Positions 1 to 11,428 of a stretch of DNA of 64,000 bases are shown piece after piece. The stretch comes from Saccharomyces paradoxus (Eukaryota; Ascomycota; Saccharomycetes; Saccharomycetales; Saccharomycetaceae). The position numbers were made by a program, and so were the translations under genes. A model generated the notes under the pieces. It saw only the letters and a program-made list of their open reading frames with translations, was not told where the DNA came from and ran no database searches. How positions within the stretch are numbered: position 1 is the stretch's first letter; each line of letters starts with the position of its first letter. The stretch spans positions 310,001 to 374,000 of the forward strand of contig NC_047499.1 of assembly GCF_002079055.1 (NCBI RefSeq), written 5' to 3'.

Positions 1-436
1 GTGTTTGAAAATGCTAAATCATATGTTTTGTATACGGCTGAGAGATTCTGCCTTGCAATTGGAGACTACTCTCGGAACTGACCATGGTGATGACACCCCT
101 AACAAAAATAAATTTGAGCAGTTCAAGAAAGTTGGTGACCACGATGCGGATATCGAAGTTGATGCTGATGAGAGGGAAGAAGAAAATGCAGATGAAAGAC
201 AAGAAAATCCGCCCAAAAATAACAGAAGAGTACCATTAGTTTCAAGATCTCATAACACCACCAACTTCAACGATTCAATTGTGATTCCTCCGGCAAGTGG
301 TGTAACAAATCTAGGCACAGATGTTGGATTGCCCTCAGATGTGCTCGATGCTGTCAGTAAAATAGGGAACTCTCCAGACGTGTTTGATGATGATTTGTTT
401 TCCAATTTACTATGGTTTGACCAAAATTTTGCATAA
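1..436 (+). CDS. STB4: STB4, 3' end only: Zn2Cys6-type transcription factor, C-terminal part, with a probable frame break
   Basis: Synteny (immediately upstream of FMS1) identifies this as the tail of STB4, a zinc-cluster protein that binds Sin3. The DNA-binding end lies outside the window. The frame starting at base 1 reads VFENAKSYVLYTAERFC and then ..GDYSRN before a stop at 79-81. That looks like the helical middle region of such a factor. From about base 77 a different frame (+1) carries a long acidic tail, roughly DADEREEENADE, and ends DDDLFSNLLWFDQNFA at the stop 434-436, which looks like a genuine activator C-terminus. The two coding-like stretches meet within about 60-80 and would be continuous if one base were absent. 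So either this allele lost its last ~120 residues or the assembly has a one-base error. The gene name comes from synteny rather than a motif, because only the tail is visible. Confidence 0.7.
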   Translation, partial: CLKMLNHMFCIRLRDSALQLETTLGTDHGDDTPNKNKFEQFKKVGDHDADIEVDADEREEENADERQENPPKNNRRVPLVSRSHNTTNFNDSIVIPPASGVTNLGTDVGLPSDVLDAVSKIGNSPDVFDDDLFSNLLWFDQNFA

Positions 437-2328
<1,892 letters not shown>

Positions 2329-2593
2329 AATCTATCTTTTTCAAAAAAATTTTGAACTTTTGACGGCTAAAAAGGGATATACATACATATAATAATTTTT
2401 AGTAACTTATTCTGCGCTTTTTCGAAAGTTTGAGATACACCTTATTCTCTCACGTGTTGCTTATTACCAAGTTTAAACAATTTTAATGTTGAGCACAGTA
2501 GATCGGAATATTATCATATGGTGGTTTAGAGTGTTGTAGGGCGCAGTTCATGTCTGTTGCCTCAATGTCTTTCCTGCATATATTTAAGTGCTT

Positions 2594-3847
2594 TTATGAA
2601 GTGTTAGCATCACTTAGATGTGGTGCATAATTAGAGACTAACTTTTGAAACCACGCCTGAATATCAAGTAATTCCAACTGGGCATCTGTCATTAATGGCA
2701 CTTGCAACTTCAAAAAATCCCACCAATATTTTGACGGCACTAGTTTACCTTTAAATTTTATTTGAGTTTTCCTTGTTAGTCTTACATTCAGAATTCCATA
2801 GAAAAAGAACTTCTCAAATGGAATTATATTTGTAGAGTGAGAAAAACAACCATCACAAGTGCAGTTATCTGGAGGACATAGGCATTCCTTGTTAGAGCAT
2901 TTACAATCATCCAAATAGTCCATCATCTTATCGGTAATTTGAGCTTCACCCATATTGGTTAAAGGAACACCACTTTGTTGGATATAAGAATTCAATTCCT
3001 CTTCACTCCTATGGATTAAACAATTGACACATGGACAGCTTTCATCTTCACAAGAGCATTGCGTGCTTAAGAAAATACCCTTATGAGTCAGAACTTCAAC
3101 TTTCGAAGCAATGTCACTGGAGTGATGTGCAGCTACCGTTGTTGTACTTTGTGGGGTGAGTGTTTCCGAACTATCATGCGCCCCAGGAACAGAACTATTA
3201 TAGTTTTCTTGTAAAATATCATTAAAAGTGGAGGTTGATTCCAGGGAGCTGTATGGCGTAAACATATCATCAGACGGTGCCTTGCTCATCTTGTCGTCGG
3301 AAACTGGATTACGTGCTTTATCTTTCTTACAGCAGTTCGACAAATGTCGTATAGGCTCCTGCTGCATCTGGCTACTCTCTTTTTTCTCATTCGAAGAGGA
3401 TGACCTAGTAGAGTCTGGAGATATTGTTCCTGTTGCTGGAGCTTTGGGAGAGTGTTTCCTAAGAAACTCCATTTCGGTGATATATTTGTTACCATCGTCG
3501 GTAAAGGTGCTAATATCTTTAGGTTCATGAGCAGTGCAACCTTCCTCCATCAATATATGCAGTTTACCGTTTATCATTCTTGCCTTTCTAATAGCAGAGG
3601 CACGCACAAATAGTATTGGCTGTTGATTCATTGCGCTGCAGCAGTTTCCTTCAATCTGTGCACCGTTTTCATACTCCGTACTTTGAGAAGTAGAGTCTAC
3701 TAGAATAGCGTCCCTGATAGCCATGGGAGAGGGTCTTCCTCTAGTTCTCACCTTGATTAACATACGGTGGGAATGCCTACATGTTGAAGAGCGATGTCCT
3801 CTGATGCACGATGCACACGCATATTTGTTCCCATTAAATATTATCAT
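2594..3847 (-). CDS. MAC1: Mac1: copper-sensing transcription activator
   Basis: This 417-residue protein is the same length as in S. cerevisiae. Mac1 activates CTR1, CTR3 and FRE1 when copper is low and is inhibited by Cu(I) binding. The N-terminal copper-fist DNA-binding domain is intact: Cys11, Cys14, Cys23 and His25 form the zinc site, followed by the minor-groove RTRGRPS segment at residues 34-40. Two C-terminal Cys/His clusters, CSCEDESCPCVNCLIH (~264-280) and CKCSNKECLCPPDNC with CDGCFSH (~316-340), are the copper-binding REP-I and REP-II repeats. REP-I is where the known constitutive mutations map. The middle is Ser/Thr/Asn-rich. It is divergent from UBC7 across a 262-bp spacer containing a Reb1 site. 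Confidence 0.97.
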   Translation of the reverse strand: MIIFNGNKYACASCIRGHRSSTCRHSHRMLIKVRTRGRPSPMAIRDAILVDSTSQSTEYENGAQIEGNCCSAMNQQPILFVRASAIRKARMINGKLHILMEEGCTAHEPKDISTFTDDGNKYITEMEFLRKHSPKAPATGTISPDSTRSSSSNEKKESSQMQQEPIRHLSNCCKKDKARNPVSDDKMSKAPSDDMFTPYSSLESTSTFNDILQENYNSSVPGAHDSSETLTPQSTTTVAAHHSSDIASKVEVLTHKGIFLSTQCSCEDESCPCVNCLIHRSEEELNSYIQQSGVPLTNMGEAQITDKMMDYLDDCKCSNKECLCPPDNCTCDGCFSHSTNIIPFEKFFFYGILNVRLTRKTQIKFKGKLVPSKYWWDFLKLQVPLMTDAQLELLDIQAWFQKLVSNYAPHLSDANTS

Positions 3848-3973
3848 CTCTGGTAGAGCTTAAAAAACTTACAATACCGTTTGAAGTTCAGAACAAAGCC
3901 CCTCATCGCACTTATCTCGCGAAGATGCAGCAGCTTATTGTCTCGAGATCCTTCTTATAACTCCTTTTCACCA

Positions 3974-3980
3974 TTACCCG
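3974..3980 (+). promoter_or_regulatory. Reb1 site in the MAC1-UBC7 divergent promoter
   Basis: An exact TTACCCG lies about 130 bp from each start codon. Reb1 is a general regulatory factor that clears nucleosomes from such shared promoters. Assignment is by motif only. Confidence 0.55.
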
Positions 3981-4109
3981 AAAACAAGATTACGGCCTTT
4001 AAGCCAAAAGCTCGAAAAGTGCCAAAGTAAACTCTGGCGTTTAGTGTATAAAGGAGATTACATTCAAAAGCCTCCTTCTAGGTAAAAGTGTAATTTGGAA
4101 GGTCATATC

Positions 4110-4607
4110 ATGTCGAAAACCGCTCAGAAACGTCTGCTTAAGGAGCTCCAACAGTTAATCAAAGATTCTCCACCGGGTATAGTGGCTGGTCCCAAATCAG
4201 AGAATAATATATTCGTTTGGGACTGTCTAATTCAAGGGCCTCCTGATACGCCATACGCTGATGGCGTTTTTAATGCTAAGCTAGAATTCCCAAAAGACTA
4301 TCCATTATCTCCCCCTAAACTTACGTTCACACCCAGCATACTACATCCAAATATTTACCCAAATGGGGAAGTGTGCATATCCATTCTACACTCCCCCGGT
4401 GATGATCCTAACATGTACGAGTTAGCGGAAGAAAGATGGTCGCCGGTACAAAGCGTAGAGAAAATCCTGTTAAGTGTTATGAGCATGCTGAGTGAGCCCA
4501 ATATCGAAAGTGGTGCCAACATCGATGCTTGCATCTTGTGGAGAGATAATAGACCTGAGTTTGAGAGACAGGTAAAGTTGTCTATTTTGAAATCATTAGG
4601 ATTCTGA
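4110..4607 (+). CDS. UBC7: Ubc7 (Qri8): ubiquitin-conjugating enzyme of ER-associated degradation
   Basis: This 165-residue E2 starts at MSKTAQKRL, matching the S. cerevisiae length. An in-frame TTG five codons upstream is not used as a start. Ubc7 is anchored to the ER membrane by Cue1 and works with the Hrd1 and Doa10 E3 ligases to ubiquitinate misfolded proteins. The UBC fold fills the protein. The catalytic cysteine is Cys89 in [13 protein letters not shown], preceded by the expected His-Pro-Asn. The acidic insertion after the catalytic cysteine ([16 protein letters not shown]) is the loop characteristic of the Ubc7/UBE2G2 and Cdc34 classes. The 281-bp spacer to MSS1, which converges from the right, holds nothing I recognise. 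Confidence 0.97.
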   Translation: MSKTAQKRLLKELQQLIKDSPPGIVAGPKSENNIFVWDCLIQGPPDTPYADGVFNAKLEFPKDYPLSPPKLTFTPSILHPNIYPNGEVCISILHSPGDDPNMYELAEERWSPVQSVEKILLSVMSMLSEPNIESGANIDACILWRDNRPEFERQVKLSILKSLGF

Positions 4608-4888
4608 AAGCACGTACCAGAATAACAACAACCATTTGATCGCTTCCTTTTTCATCTGTTTTTCTCTATATACATATATAAGCATATCTACCATCCAAAA
4701 GAAAACAAATGTCACATAACAAACATGTTAAAATGGCAAAGGTCTTCCTGACACTTCGGAAGTTCAGCCCATTTTTATTTCATTATTGTGTAACCAAGGC
4801 TCCTTCATTGTCTCTCTCTATATGTACCGATACGTTACTCAATATCTCCTTTGTTTATATACACGATGACTATAAGACTATAGCCAGA

Positions 4889-6472
4889 TTATTTCCCTAT
4901 ACAAAATTTGCTGAACACCGAATCTAAGATTTCTTCAACGCCGATAGCTTGTCCTGTTATCTTGGCTATTCCATCAGATGCATACTTTAGATTTTCTGTA
5001 GCCAAAACTATATCATTATCGAAATCTTTGGAATTAAAGAACTCTTCCAAACCGTAAAGTACGTCGTTTTTGAGAATTTCAGTCACTCTTTTGGAAACAA
5101 TAACAGGGCTTGAATCGGCGCTTGATTGAGACAAGCTTTCGAAATTACTTGTTAGGGCATTAGTTAATGATTCTATTCCCTTCTTGGTCTTACAAGACAC
5201 GCTTAATATAGGGTATTTTGCTCCGAATTTAGTTCGTATTTTATTTACAGCTTTCGCCATCTCATCAGAGGAAACTAAGTCACTCTTGTTGACTACAATA
5301 ATGATTCGCTTGTTTCTAAAGGCTTCCGATGATAGATGGGCTAATATGTCCTCAGTCAAAAATTTCAACGAGTTAGTGGGATCTACAATGAATAAACACA
5401 AATCGCTCTGTACGCTTTTCTTCTTCGCTCTTTCTATACCCAGTATTTCTATCTTGTCAGAACTTTTTCCTCTTATCCCTGCCGTATCACAGATAATAAC
5501 CTTATAGCCATTTATGTTTATCATTGCATTAATGGAATCCCTAGTGGTACCAGGTATATCACTGACAATTGATATATCATCGTTAGTTAAGCTGTTAACT
5601 AATGATGACTTACCAACATTGGGAGCACCAAGTAGTACCAGCTTTATTCCATTTTGCAATATGGTAGATTTTTCGACTTTTTGTATGAAAGTAACAATTT
5701 CATCTCGTAAACATATGATGTTATTTTCTACCTTATGGAAAATATCATCCGTATTATCAATTTCTTGACTATTATCATCAGCAAAATCGATAATAGCAGT
5801 TAACTGAGCCATATTCTCGACAATACTTTTCCTCCAATTTTCAAATAGGATCTTATTATCCCCGTTGAAACTTGACAAGGCTGATCTCCTTTGAGATTCT
5901 GTTTCCGAATCAATAAGATCTTTGATACCTTCAAGTTCGGTAAGGTCAAACTTCCCATTTTGAAATGCCCTTCTGGAGAAGTCGCCAGGCAAGGCAAATC
6001 TTATATCTTTACCACTGCTTCTATCGTGTAACGAGCCGATAGCCTTTAGTATACCATTAATTACGGCTTTCCCGCCGTGCACGTGTAGCTCTAATACATC
6101 CTCACCAGTAAATGAATACGGAGCTTGAAAGTACAATAGTAATGAGGAGTCTAATAGTACTTTATTTTCTTTTTGACCGTGAAGTTGTTTTGCAGTGATA
6201 GAGGACGGCAAATATATGTTTCTCAGAATAGCCTTCCTTATTGGTGGATCCGTGTTTGAGTCAACTAGTTGATTGTAAATGTACTTTGAATGAGTACCTG
6301 ATATCCTTATGATTGCTATTGCAGAGGTTTGGTTTGGTGGTGTAGACAATGCATAAATAGTTGGTAGCTGGGAGGTAGAAGGCCTTGCAAATCCGAAATA
6401 CCTCTTTAACGATCTTCTTACCAAAAGGGATCTCGAAATAAGCCGTGATTGCAAGAAGAAAGTATTATTCAT
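4889..6472 (-). CDS. MSS1: Mss1: mitochondrial tRNA wobble-uridine modification GTPase
   Basis: This MnmE/TrmE-family GTPase works with Mto1 to make the 5-carboxymethylaminomethyl group on U34 of mitochondrial tRNAs. From the start chosen here it has 527 residues: a basic mitochondrial presequence (LQSRLISRSLLVRRSLKR), an N-terminal folate-binding domain, and helical segments. A G domain is inserted with P-loop GAPNVGKSS (~282-290), DTAG (~329-332) and NKSD. The C-terminal CIGK carries the family's essential cysteine motif. Two in-frame ATGs lie upstream at 6481 and 6487, which would add 3 or 5 residues. The third was chosen because it aligns with the remembered S. cerevisiae start (526 residues). 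The 5' end is 128 bp from tRNA-Ala. Confidence 0.95.
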   Translation of the reverse strand: MNNTFFLQSRLISRSLLVRRSLKRYFGFARPSTSQLPTIYALSTPPNQTSAIAIIRISGTHSKYIYNQLVDSNTDPPIRKAILRNIYLPSSITAKQLHGQKENKVLLDSSLLLYFQAPYSFTGEDVLELHVHGGKAVINGILKAIGSLHDRSSGKDIRFALPGDFSRRAFQNGKFDLTELEGIKDLIDSETESQRRSALSSFNGDNKILFENWRKSIVENMAQLTAIIDFADDNSQEIDNTDDIFHKVENNIICLRDEIVTFIQKVEKSTILQNGIKLVLLGAPNVGKSSLVNSLTNDDISIVSDIPGTTRDSINAMININGYKVIICDTAGIRGKSSDKIEILGIERAKKKSVQSDLCLFIVDPTNSLKFLTEDILAHLSSEAFRNKRIIIVVNKSDLVSSDEMAKAVNKIRTKFGAKYPILSVSCKTKKGIESLTNALTSNFESLSQSSADSSPVIVSKRVTEILKNDVLYGLEEFFNSKDFDNDIVLATENLKYASDGIAKITGQAIGVEEILDSVFSKFCIGK

Positions 6473-6603
6473 GAATAGCATATCCATTAGCCATATCTGA
6501 CATTCCCTAAGAAGGTACGGGTGGGATAAAATACTGCTGTATCTTCATGTAACTTCTTAAAGAAAGGCATATACATAAATTAGTTGATTAAGAAAAAGAA
6601 AAA

Positions 6604-6676
6604 TGGACGAGTCCGGAATCGAACCGGAGACCTCTCCCATGCTAAGGGAGCGCGCTACCGACTACGCCACACGCCC
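6604..6676 (-). tRNA. tA(AGC): tRNA-Ala (AGC)
   Basis: The 73-nt cloverleaf on the minus strand starts GGGCGTGTGGCGTAG and ends ACTCGTCCA. The acceptor ends pair, the T loop reads GGTTCGATTCC, and the anticodon AGC sits in CTTAGCATG. There is no intron. The upstream side (higher coordinates) carries delta LTR relics from 6837, as expected for Ty1 targeting of Pol III promoters. Confidence 0.97.
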
Positions 6677-6836
6677 ATAGATTATTGAATAAATTGCTTG
6701 AATTATCCTTTCTAATCTACATAATACTTAACCTGTTCTATCTTCTTTTCCTTTTGCAATGGATGCCACACCCAATTGAAGAATGGTTTTCACCGACTAG
6801 ATTGTATATCAATCAATGAGTTTCAGATAAGATTTC

Positions 6837-6896
6837 TGTTATAATAAGATTCAACCATCGTCTATTGCCTAGTATTCATATTACTGGTATATTATC
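6837..6896 (+). mobile_element. Delta LTR fragment (Ty1/Ty2 family), 5' end only
   Basis: About 60 bp match the first part of a delta LTR in plus orientation, beginning TGTT. The rest of the LTR is absent: the sequence is followed by a short TGTTGGAAT stub and then by an oppositely oriented delta. It is a broken relic that looks old, lying about 160 bp upstream of the tRNA-Ala gene. Confidence 0.7.
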
Positions 6897-6905
6897 TGTT
6901 GGAAT

Positions 6906-7239
6906 TGTGAATTAGGTGAATAATTAGATAATTGTTGGGATTCCGTTGTTACTAAAGGCTATAATATTAGATATACAGAATATACTAGAAGTTCTCCTCG
7001 GGAATATTGGAATCCACAAAAGGGAATCGATAGTTCTACATAGTGTTACTTACTTTATCTTCTTTCATTTTATATGTTGTCGTTCACTATCCTATTACAT
7101 TATCAATGCTTGCATTTCAGCTTCCATTAGATTGGATGACTGTTTCTCAATCTTTATGCCATCCTCTTACACCGCATGTGATAATATAGTAGTAACATGA
7201 GTGCTACTAAATAGATGATTTTAGAATTTCATTCCAACA
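6906..7239 (-). mobile_element. Solo delta LTR (Ty1/Ty2 family)
   Basis: This near full-length delta LTR of about 334 bp is inverted relative to the plus strand. Its LTR 5' end is the ATTCCAACA at 7231-7239. The internal block around the GTTCTCCTCGGG segment is typical of delta. No internal Ty sequence is attached and there is no clear 5-bp target duplication (flanks GGAAT and AAAAG), so it is a solo relic joined head-to-head with the fragment at 6837. It closely resembles the deltas at 42.6 and 51.7 kb. Confidence 0.85.
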
Positions 7240-7356
7240 AAAAGATGGTCAATAAAGGCAGTGAGCTGAACAAATAATAGTAAATCATTATCCTATTAGC
7301 CATAAATTAAGCCGCCATAATGCGTCACTATATGAGAGGTCCTTGTTATATGCCGC

Positions 7357-7363
7357 CGGGTAA
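7357..7363 (+). promoter_or_regulatory. Reb1 site upstream of MRPL3
   Basis: CGGGTAA (Reb1 consensus on the minus strand) lies about 125 bp upstream of the MRPL3 ATG. Motif evidence only. Confidence 0.45.
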
Positions 7364-7439
7364 AGGGCAGAGTCTCCCGCCGCTGAAAAAGAGCATTACT
7401 AGAAGAACATGAAAAGAACAGGTGAAAAGAAAGTTGTAA

Positions 7440-8624
<1,185 letters not shown>

Positions 8625-8861
8625 TTCTGTATTTACCCTTTTGTAAATAGAGAACTCTTGAACCAGAGCACATTCTTGTACATATATATATACACGTTGG
8701 TACAATATGCATTTACTTTATGTGTATTAAAATATATAAAAAGTGAACAGAAACATGTTCCTTCTTTACTGCCTTACCTTTACCTTACAAACAAACAGAC
8801 AAAAAAAAAGACTTGTCAATAAGAAAACACACATTTGTCAGGGGAAAGTAATACAAGAGAA

Positions 8862-9749
8862 ATGGACCTTCTAAAATTCAGTTCTTTAGCTATATCGGAA
8901 ATCAACTTCCTACATGAGTCATCTTTTGACTTGATAGACCACGCTTGGTTTTTATTAGTAGGCTGCAAACAGGATCAAGATGATAAGATTTACGTGCCAA
9001 CCAATGCTAATGAAGCAGAGCTTCAATGGTACATTGAAAAGGTTATACGAATTCCGATGCAGCGAAATGACCAAATCAATCAGGAAAGCCTAAAAAAGAG
9101 AATTAACCTAACAAAAGTCACTCAGAAGGACATTTGTATACTCGGTATTCTAGATTTATATCAATTGGAACAGGACGAGAATATTAATAATGAGGTGACC
9201 AAAAAAGTACTTCTTCAATTGGCCCCCTTAGCACTGAAATATCTGATTAAATATAACGTGTTACACCGACATGCATCATCCCAAGAAGTTATCGATTGTT
9301 TAAAGGGTTATAAAATTGAAGACGAAGTGCAGTTAGGCGAAGAAATCATCTTTGATTTCCTACAGGATAAAGTACAAATCGAGGATGTGAATGACAGGTA
9401 CCAAATTATCACACCGAATAACGCCTTGCATCCAGATTTTGATGAATTTCAATTAATTGACATGAAAGATAAAGAAATCAATATTCAAAAATATAACAAT
9501 AATGCGATAAGAAAACTACTCGAAAAGATCAATCGAATGATAATGTTCTTAAAGGATTATGACGCCAATGACAAATCTTTCTCTGCCACACGAGATGTAA
9601 TACTTCGAAAGATATCAATGCTTGTAACACAACTAAAAAGAGGCGGAACAAATGATATGAACTACCTGCTTGATAACAAGATCAATGAAATCAAATTATT
9701 AGAAATTTCCTGTAAACAATGGGAAATTTCGAATATGTTAAAAAAGTAG
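8862..9749 (+). CDS. CSI1: Csi1: COP9 signalosome-like complex subunit
   Basis: This 295-residue protein starts at MDLLKFSSLAIS, matching the known length. The frame is open upstream to a TTG at 8835, but there is no earlier ATG. Csi1 is a divergent, Rpn5/PCI-associated component of the budding-yeast signalosome, which with Rri1 removes Rub1 (NEDD8) from the cullin Cdc53. The sequence is helical, acidic and Asn/Lys-rich with no catalytic motif. A C-terminal coiled-coil-like stretch (about 205-290) may mediate assembly. Identification rests on synteny and length, because the family has little sequence signature. It converges with PEX12, with only about 50 bp between the stops. Confidence 0.9.
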   Translation: MDLLKFSSLAISEINFLHESSFDLIDHAWFLLVGCKQDQDDKIYVPTNANEAELQWYIEKVIRIPMQRNDQINQESLKKRINLTKVTQKDICILGILDLYQLEQDENINNEVTKKVLLQLAPLALKYLIKYNVLHRHASSQEVIDCLKGYKIEDEVQLGEEIIFDFLQDKVQIEDVNDRYQIITPNNALHPDFDEFQLIDMKDKEINIQKYNNNAIRKLLEKINRMIMFLKDYDANDKSFSATRDVILRKISMLVTQLKRGGTNDMNYLLDNKINEIKLLEISCKQWEISNMLKK

Positions 9750-9798
9750 CTAGAATATATATACCTACACAAAATTATTTTCTTTATATCCCCCGTCA

Positions 9799-10998
9799 TC
9801 AGATTAGTAGCTTTCTCATACCTGTCACAACTTCCCATTTATTCGTATGCCTGTTGTATGTGCAGCCTAGCAGTTTTTTATGAGTAACAGGACAATGACC
9901 TTCATTATTAACCAAATAGCTAATGGCACACGGGTAGCATGCGACGTATCCCGTTTCCAATACGCAGGGATTTTGTATAGTTTTTTCGCAAACGGGACAT
10001 GCCTCAGAAACTTCCTCTTTACTTTCCGTTTTGTCACCCTGTGAGGAGACAGGCGGCCTTGGAATATCTTCATCTAAGTCATTCATGCTTTTCTGCAATT
10101 TGGTGGTCATGTCCTGTGTGGTCCACCATTGGTACACTCTCAGTACGAATATGAAAGTGGGGAAGAATTGCGAACCCATGAATGTTAAAAACCTGGGTAC
10201 AATCGATAATTCGCGTTGCAAAAGTGCCAAAATTGATGACATATTTGTTTTCCTTAACCTACTATCCATTCCTTTCGTCTCTTTAAGACTAGACGTTTCT
10301 AATGTCATTGGTTTCATTGTCGTGTACTCTATCTTACATAAGTACTGTAGCAACGAAACCGATCCTGTTCTTTTAGTTAGGAATAATAATTTAACGAGTA
10401 AATTGGATAGCGCGAATAGTTTCTTAATAATTGGGTAAATTTTTAGAAATGCTCTCTTGACCCATCTCTCTTCAGTCTCAGCACCGCTGAATATGTTGTT
10501 CACTGATAGCTTCTCTAATGTTTCATCAAGCTTCGTTGCGATGTAAGGGAGAATAATCTTTTCCAAAAAAATCACACTCCTCTGTCGCTGAGTTAGCTGC
10601 AAACCTCGAGGCCACGCGCTATGGTTCTTGGGATTTAAGCATTGTGTTAAAGCCAGATTTCTGTCCCTTGAGTTAAATTGTTGCAGCCCATAAAACCGAT
10701 CAATAAACGTAGAATTGTATGTCTTCAAATGATACCATTCAACAAGCCCTTTTATTGCTTGAAACCATTCAAAAAAGTAGTTATTCAGCTGCAGAGTATA
10801 CTTGTTGGGGAAGTTCGCTATTAAATGATTTGTTAATAAATACCGTATCGATGTGGGCAGCAAGGAATCGATTTCATGCGATGACACTATCTCAAAGATA
10901 GTTGGATACAAGGGTTCTAATCCCACCCCATTTCGACCGCTTGTTGGAGACCCCTGATTAGATTGTCCAGCAGATGGTAGGTTTGAATAAAAGCTCAT
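9799..10998 (-). CDS. PEX12: Pex12: peroxisomal RING-finger peroxin
   Basis: This 399-residue protein has the same length as in S. cerevisiae. Pex12 forms, with Pex2 and Pex10, the peroxisomal membrane ubiquitin-ligase channel that ubiquitinates Pex5 for recycling. The N-terminal Pex2/Pex12 domain (about 20-300) contains several hydrophobic membrane segments. The C-terminal RING-like domain reads CPVCEKTIQNPCVLE, then CYPCAISYLV, then CPVTHKKL (about 335-380). It lacks the full set of zinc ligands of a classic RING, which is the known condition for Pex12. The region is divergent from YMR027W. Confidence 0.96.
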   Translation of the reverse strand: MSFYSNLPSAGQSNQGSPTSGRNGVGLEPLYPTIFEIVSSHEIDSLLPTSIRYLLTNHLIANFPNKYTLQLNNYFFEWFQAIKGLVEWYHLKTYNSTFIDRFYGLQQFNSRDRNLALTQCLNPKNHSAWPRGLQLTQRQRSVIFLEKIILPYIATKLDETLEKLSVNNIFSGAETEERWVKRAFLKIYPIIKKLFALSNLLVKLLFLTKRTGSVSLLQYLCKIEYTTMKPMTLETSSLKETKGMDSRLRKTNMSSILALLQRELSIVPRFLTFMGSQFFPTFIFVLRVYQWWTTQDMTTKLQKSMNDLDEDIPRPPVSSQGDKTESKEEVSEACPVCEKTIQNPCVLETGYVACYPCAISYLVNNEGHCPVTHKKLLGCTYNRHTNKWEVVTGMRKLLI

Positions 10999-11428
10999 CA
11001 GCTGATTATTACTCTCTTTTCTTTTGCTTTATTTTTCCCTGCTTACTTCCTAGCTTCTTCTGGAGGCTTCATGCGAAAACTTTTCCTCACCTAATAAGCT
11101 CCTGCGGTAGCTATGACTCATCAACACCTGAATGACGGGATAGCATGATGCCACATTCAATTGTATCTCTCCCCCTCAATGACTGAATTGGATTGGTTAC
11201 CATTGTCTGTGATGGTAATCGTCCACATTGACGATTTCTTGGCATAACCCACACCCCTCAGAGGTAGAGGCTCCAGATGCAATGTAACAACACGACTGCC
11301 CAGTACAACTATCTCCTTTATAAGTATAAGAACCCAACTTAAAATTTTCAAGCTTTGATAGTTCATTGTCATCCTCGTATAAGTGGGAAAGAAAGGGTAT
11401 CACGATAGTGAGAACTACATAACAAGAG
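10999..11428. other. Intergenic: PEX12-YMR027W divergent promoter
   Basis: This 430-bp shared promoter has no gene. A Gcn4-type site is annotated separately at 11113-11121. No Reb1 or Abf1 consensus was seen. Confidence 0.5.
11113..11121. promoter_or_regulatory. Gcn4 binding site (perfect palindrome)
   Basis: ATGACTCAT is the optimal symmetrical Gcn4 bZIP site. It lies about 310 bp from the YMR027W ATG and about 115 bp from the PEX12 ATG, so either gene could respond. Motif evidence only. Confidence 0.45.

Noticed and set aside
4709-4927. Open frame in the UBC7-MSS1 spacer
   Set aside because: Low-complexity composition, overlaps the end of MSS1 on the other strand, and matches no family I recognise.
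5509-5519. ATTTATGTTTA, a perfect ACS match
   Set aside because: It lies in the MSS1 coding region without surrounding AT-rich origin-like DNA. Chance matches are expected.
6946-7200. Open frame of 84 codons within the tRNA-Ala-linked LTR
   Set aside because: It lies wholly in a non-coding delta LTR. The same chance frame recurs in the other deltas.
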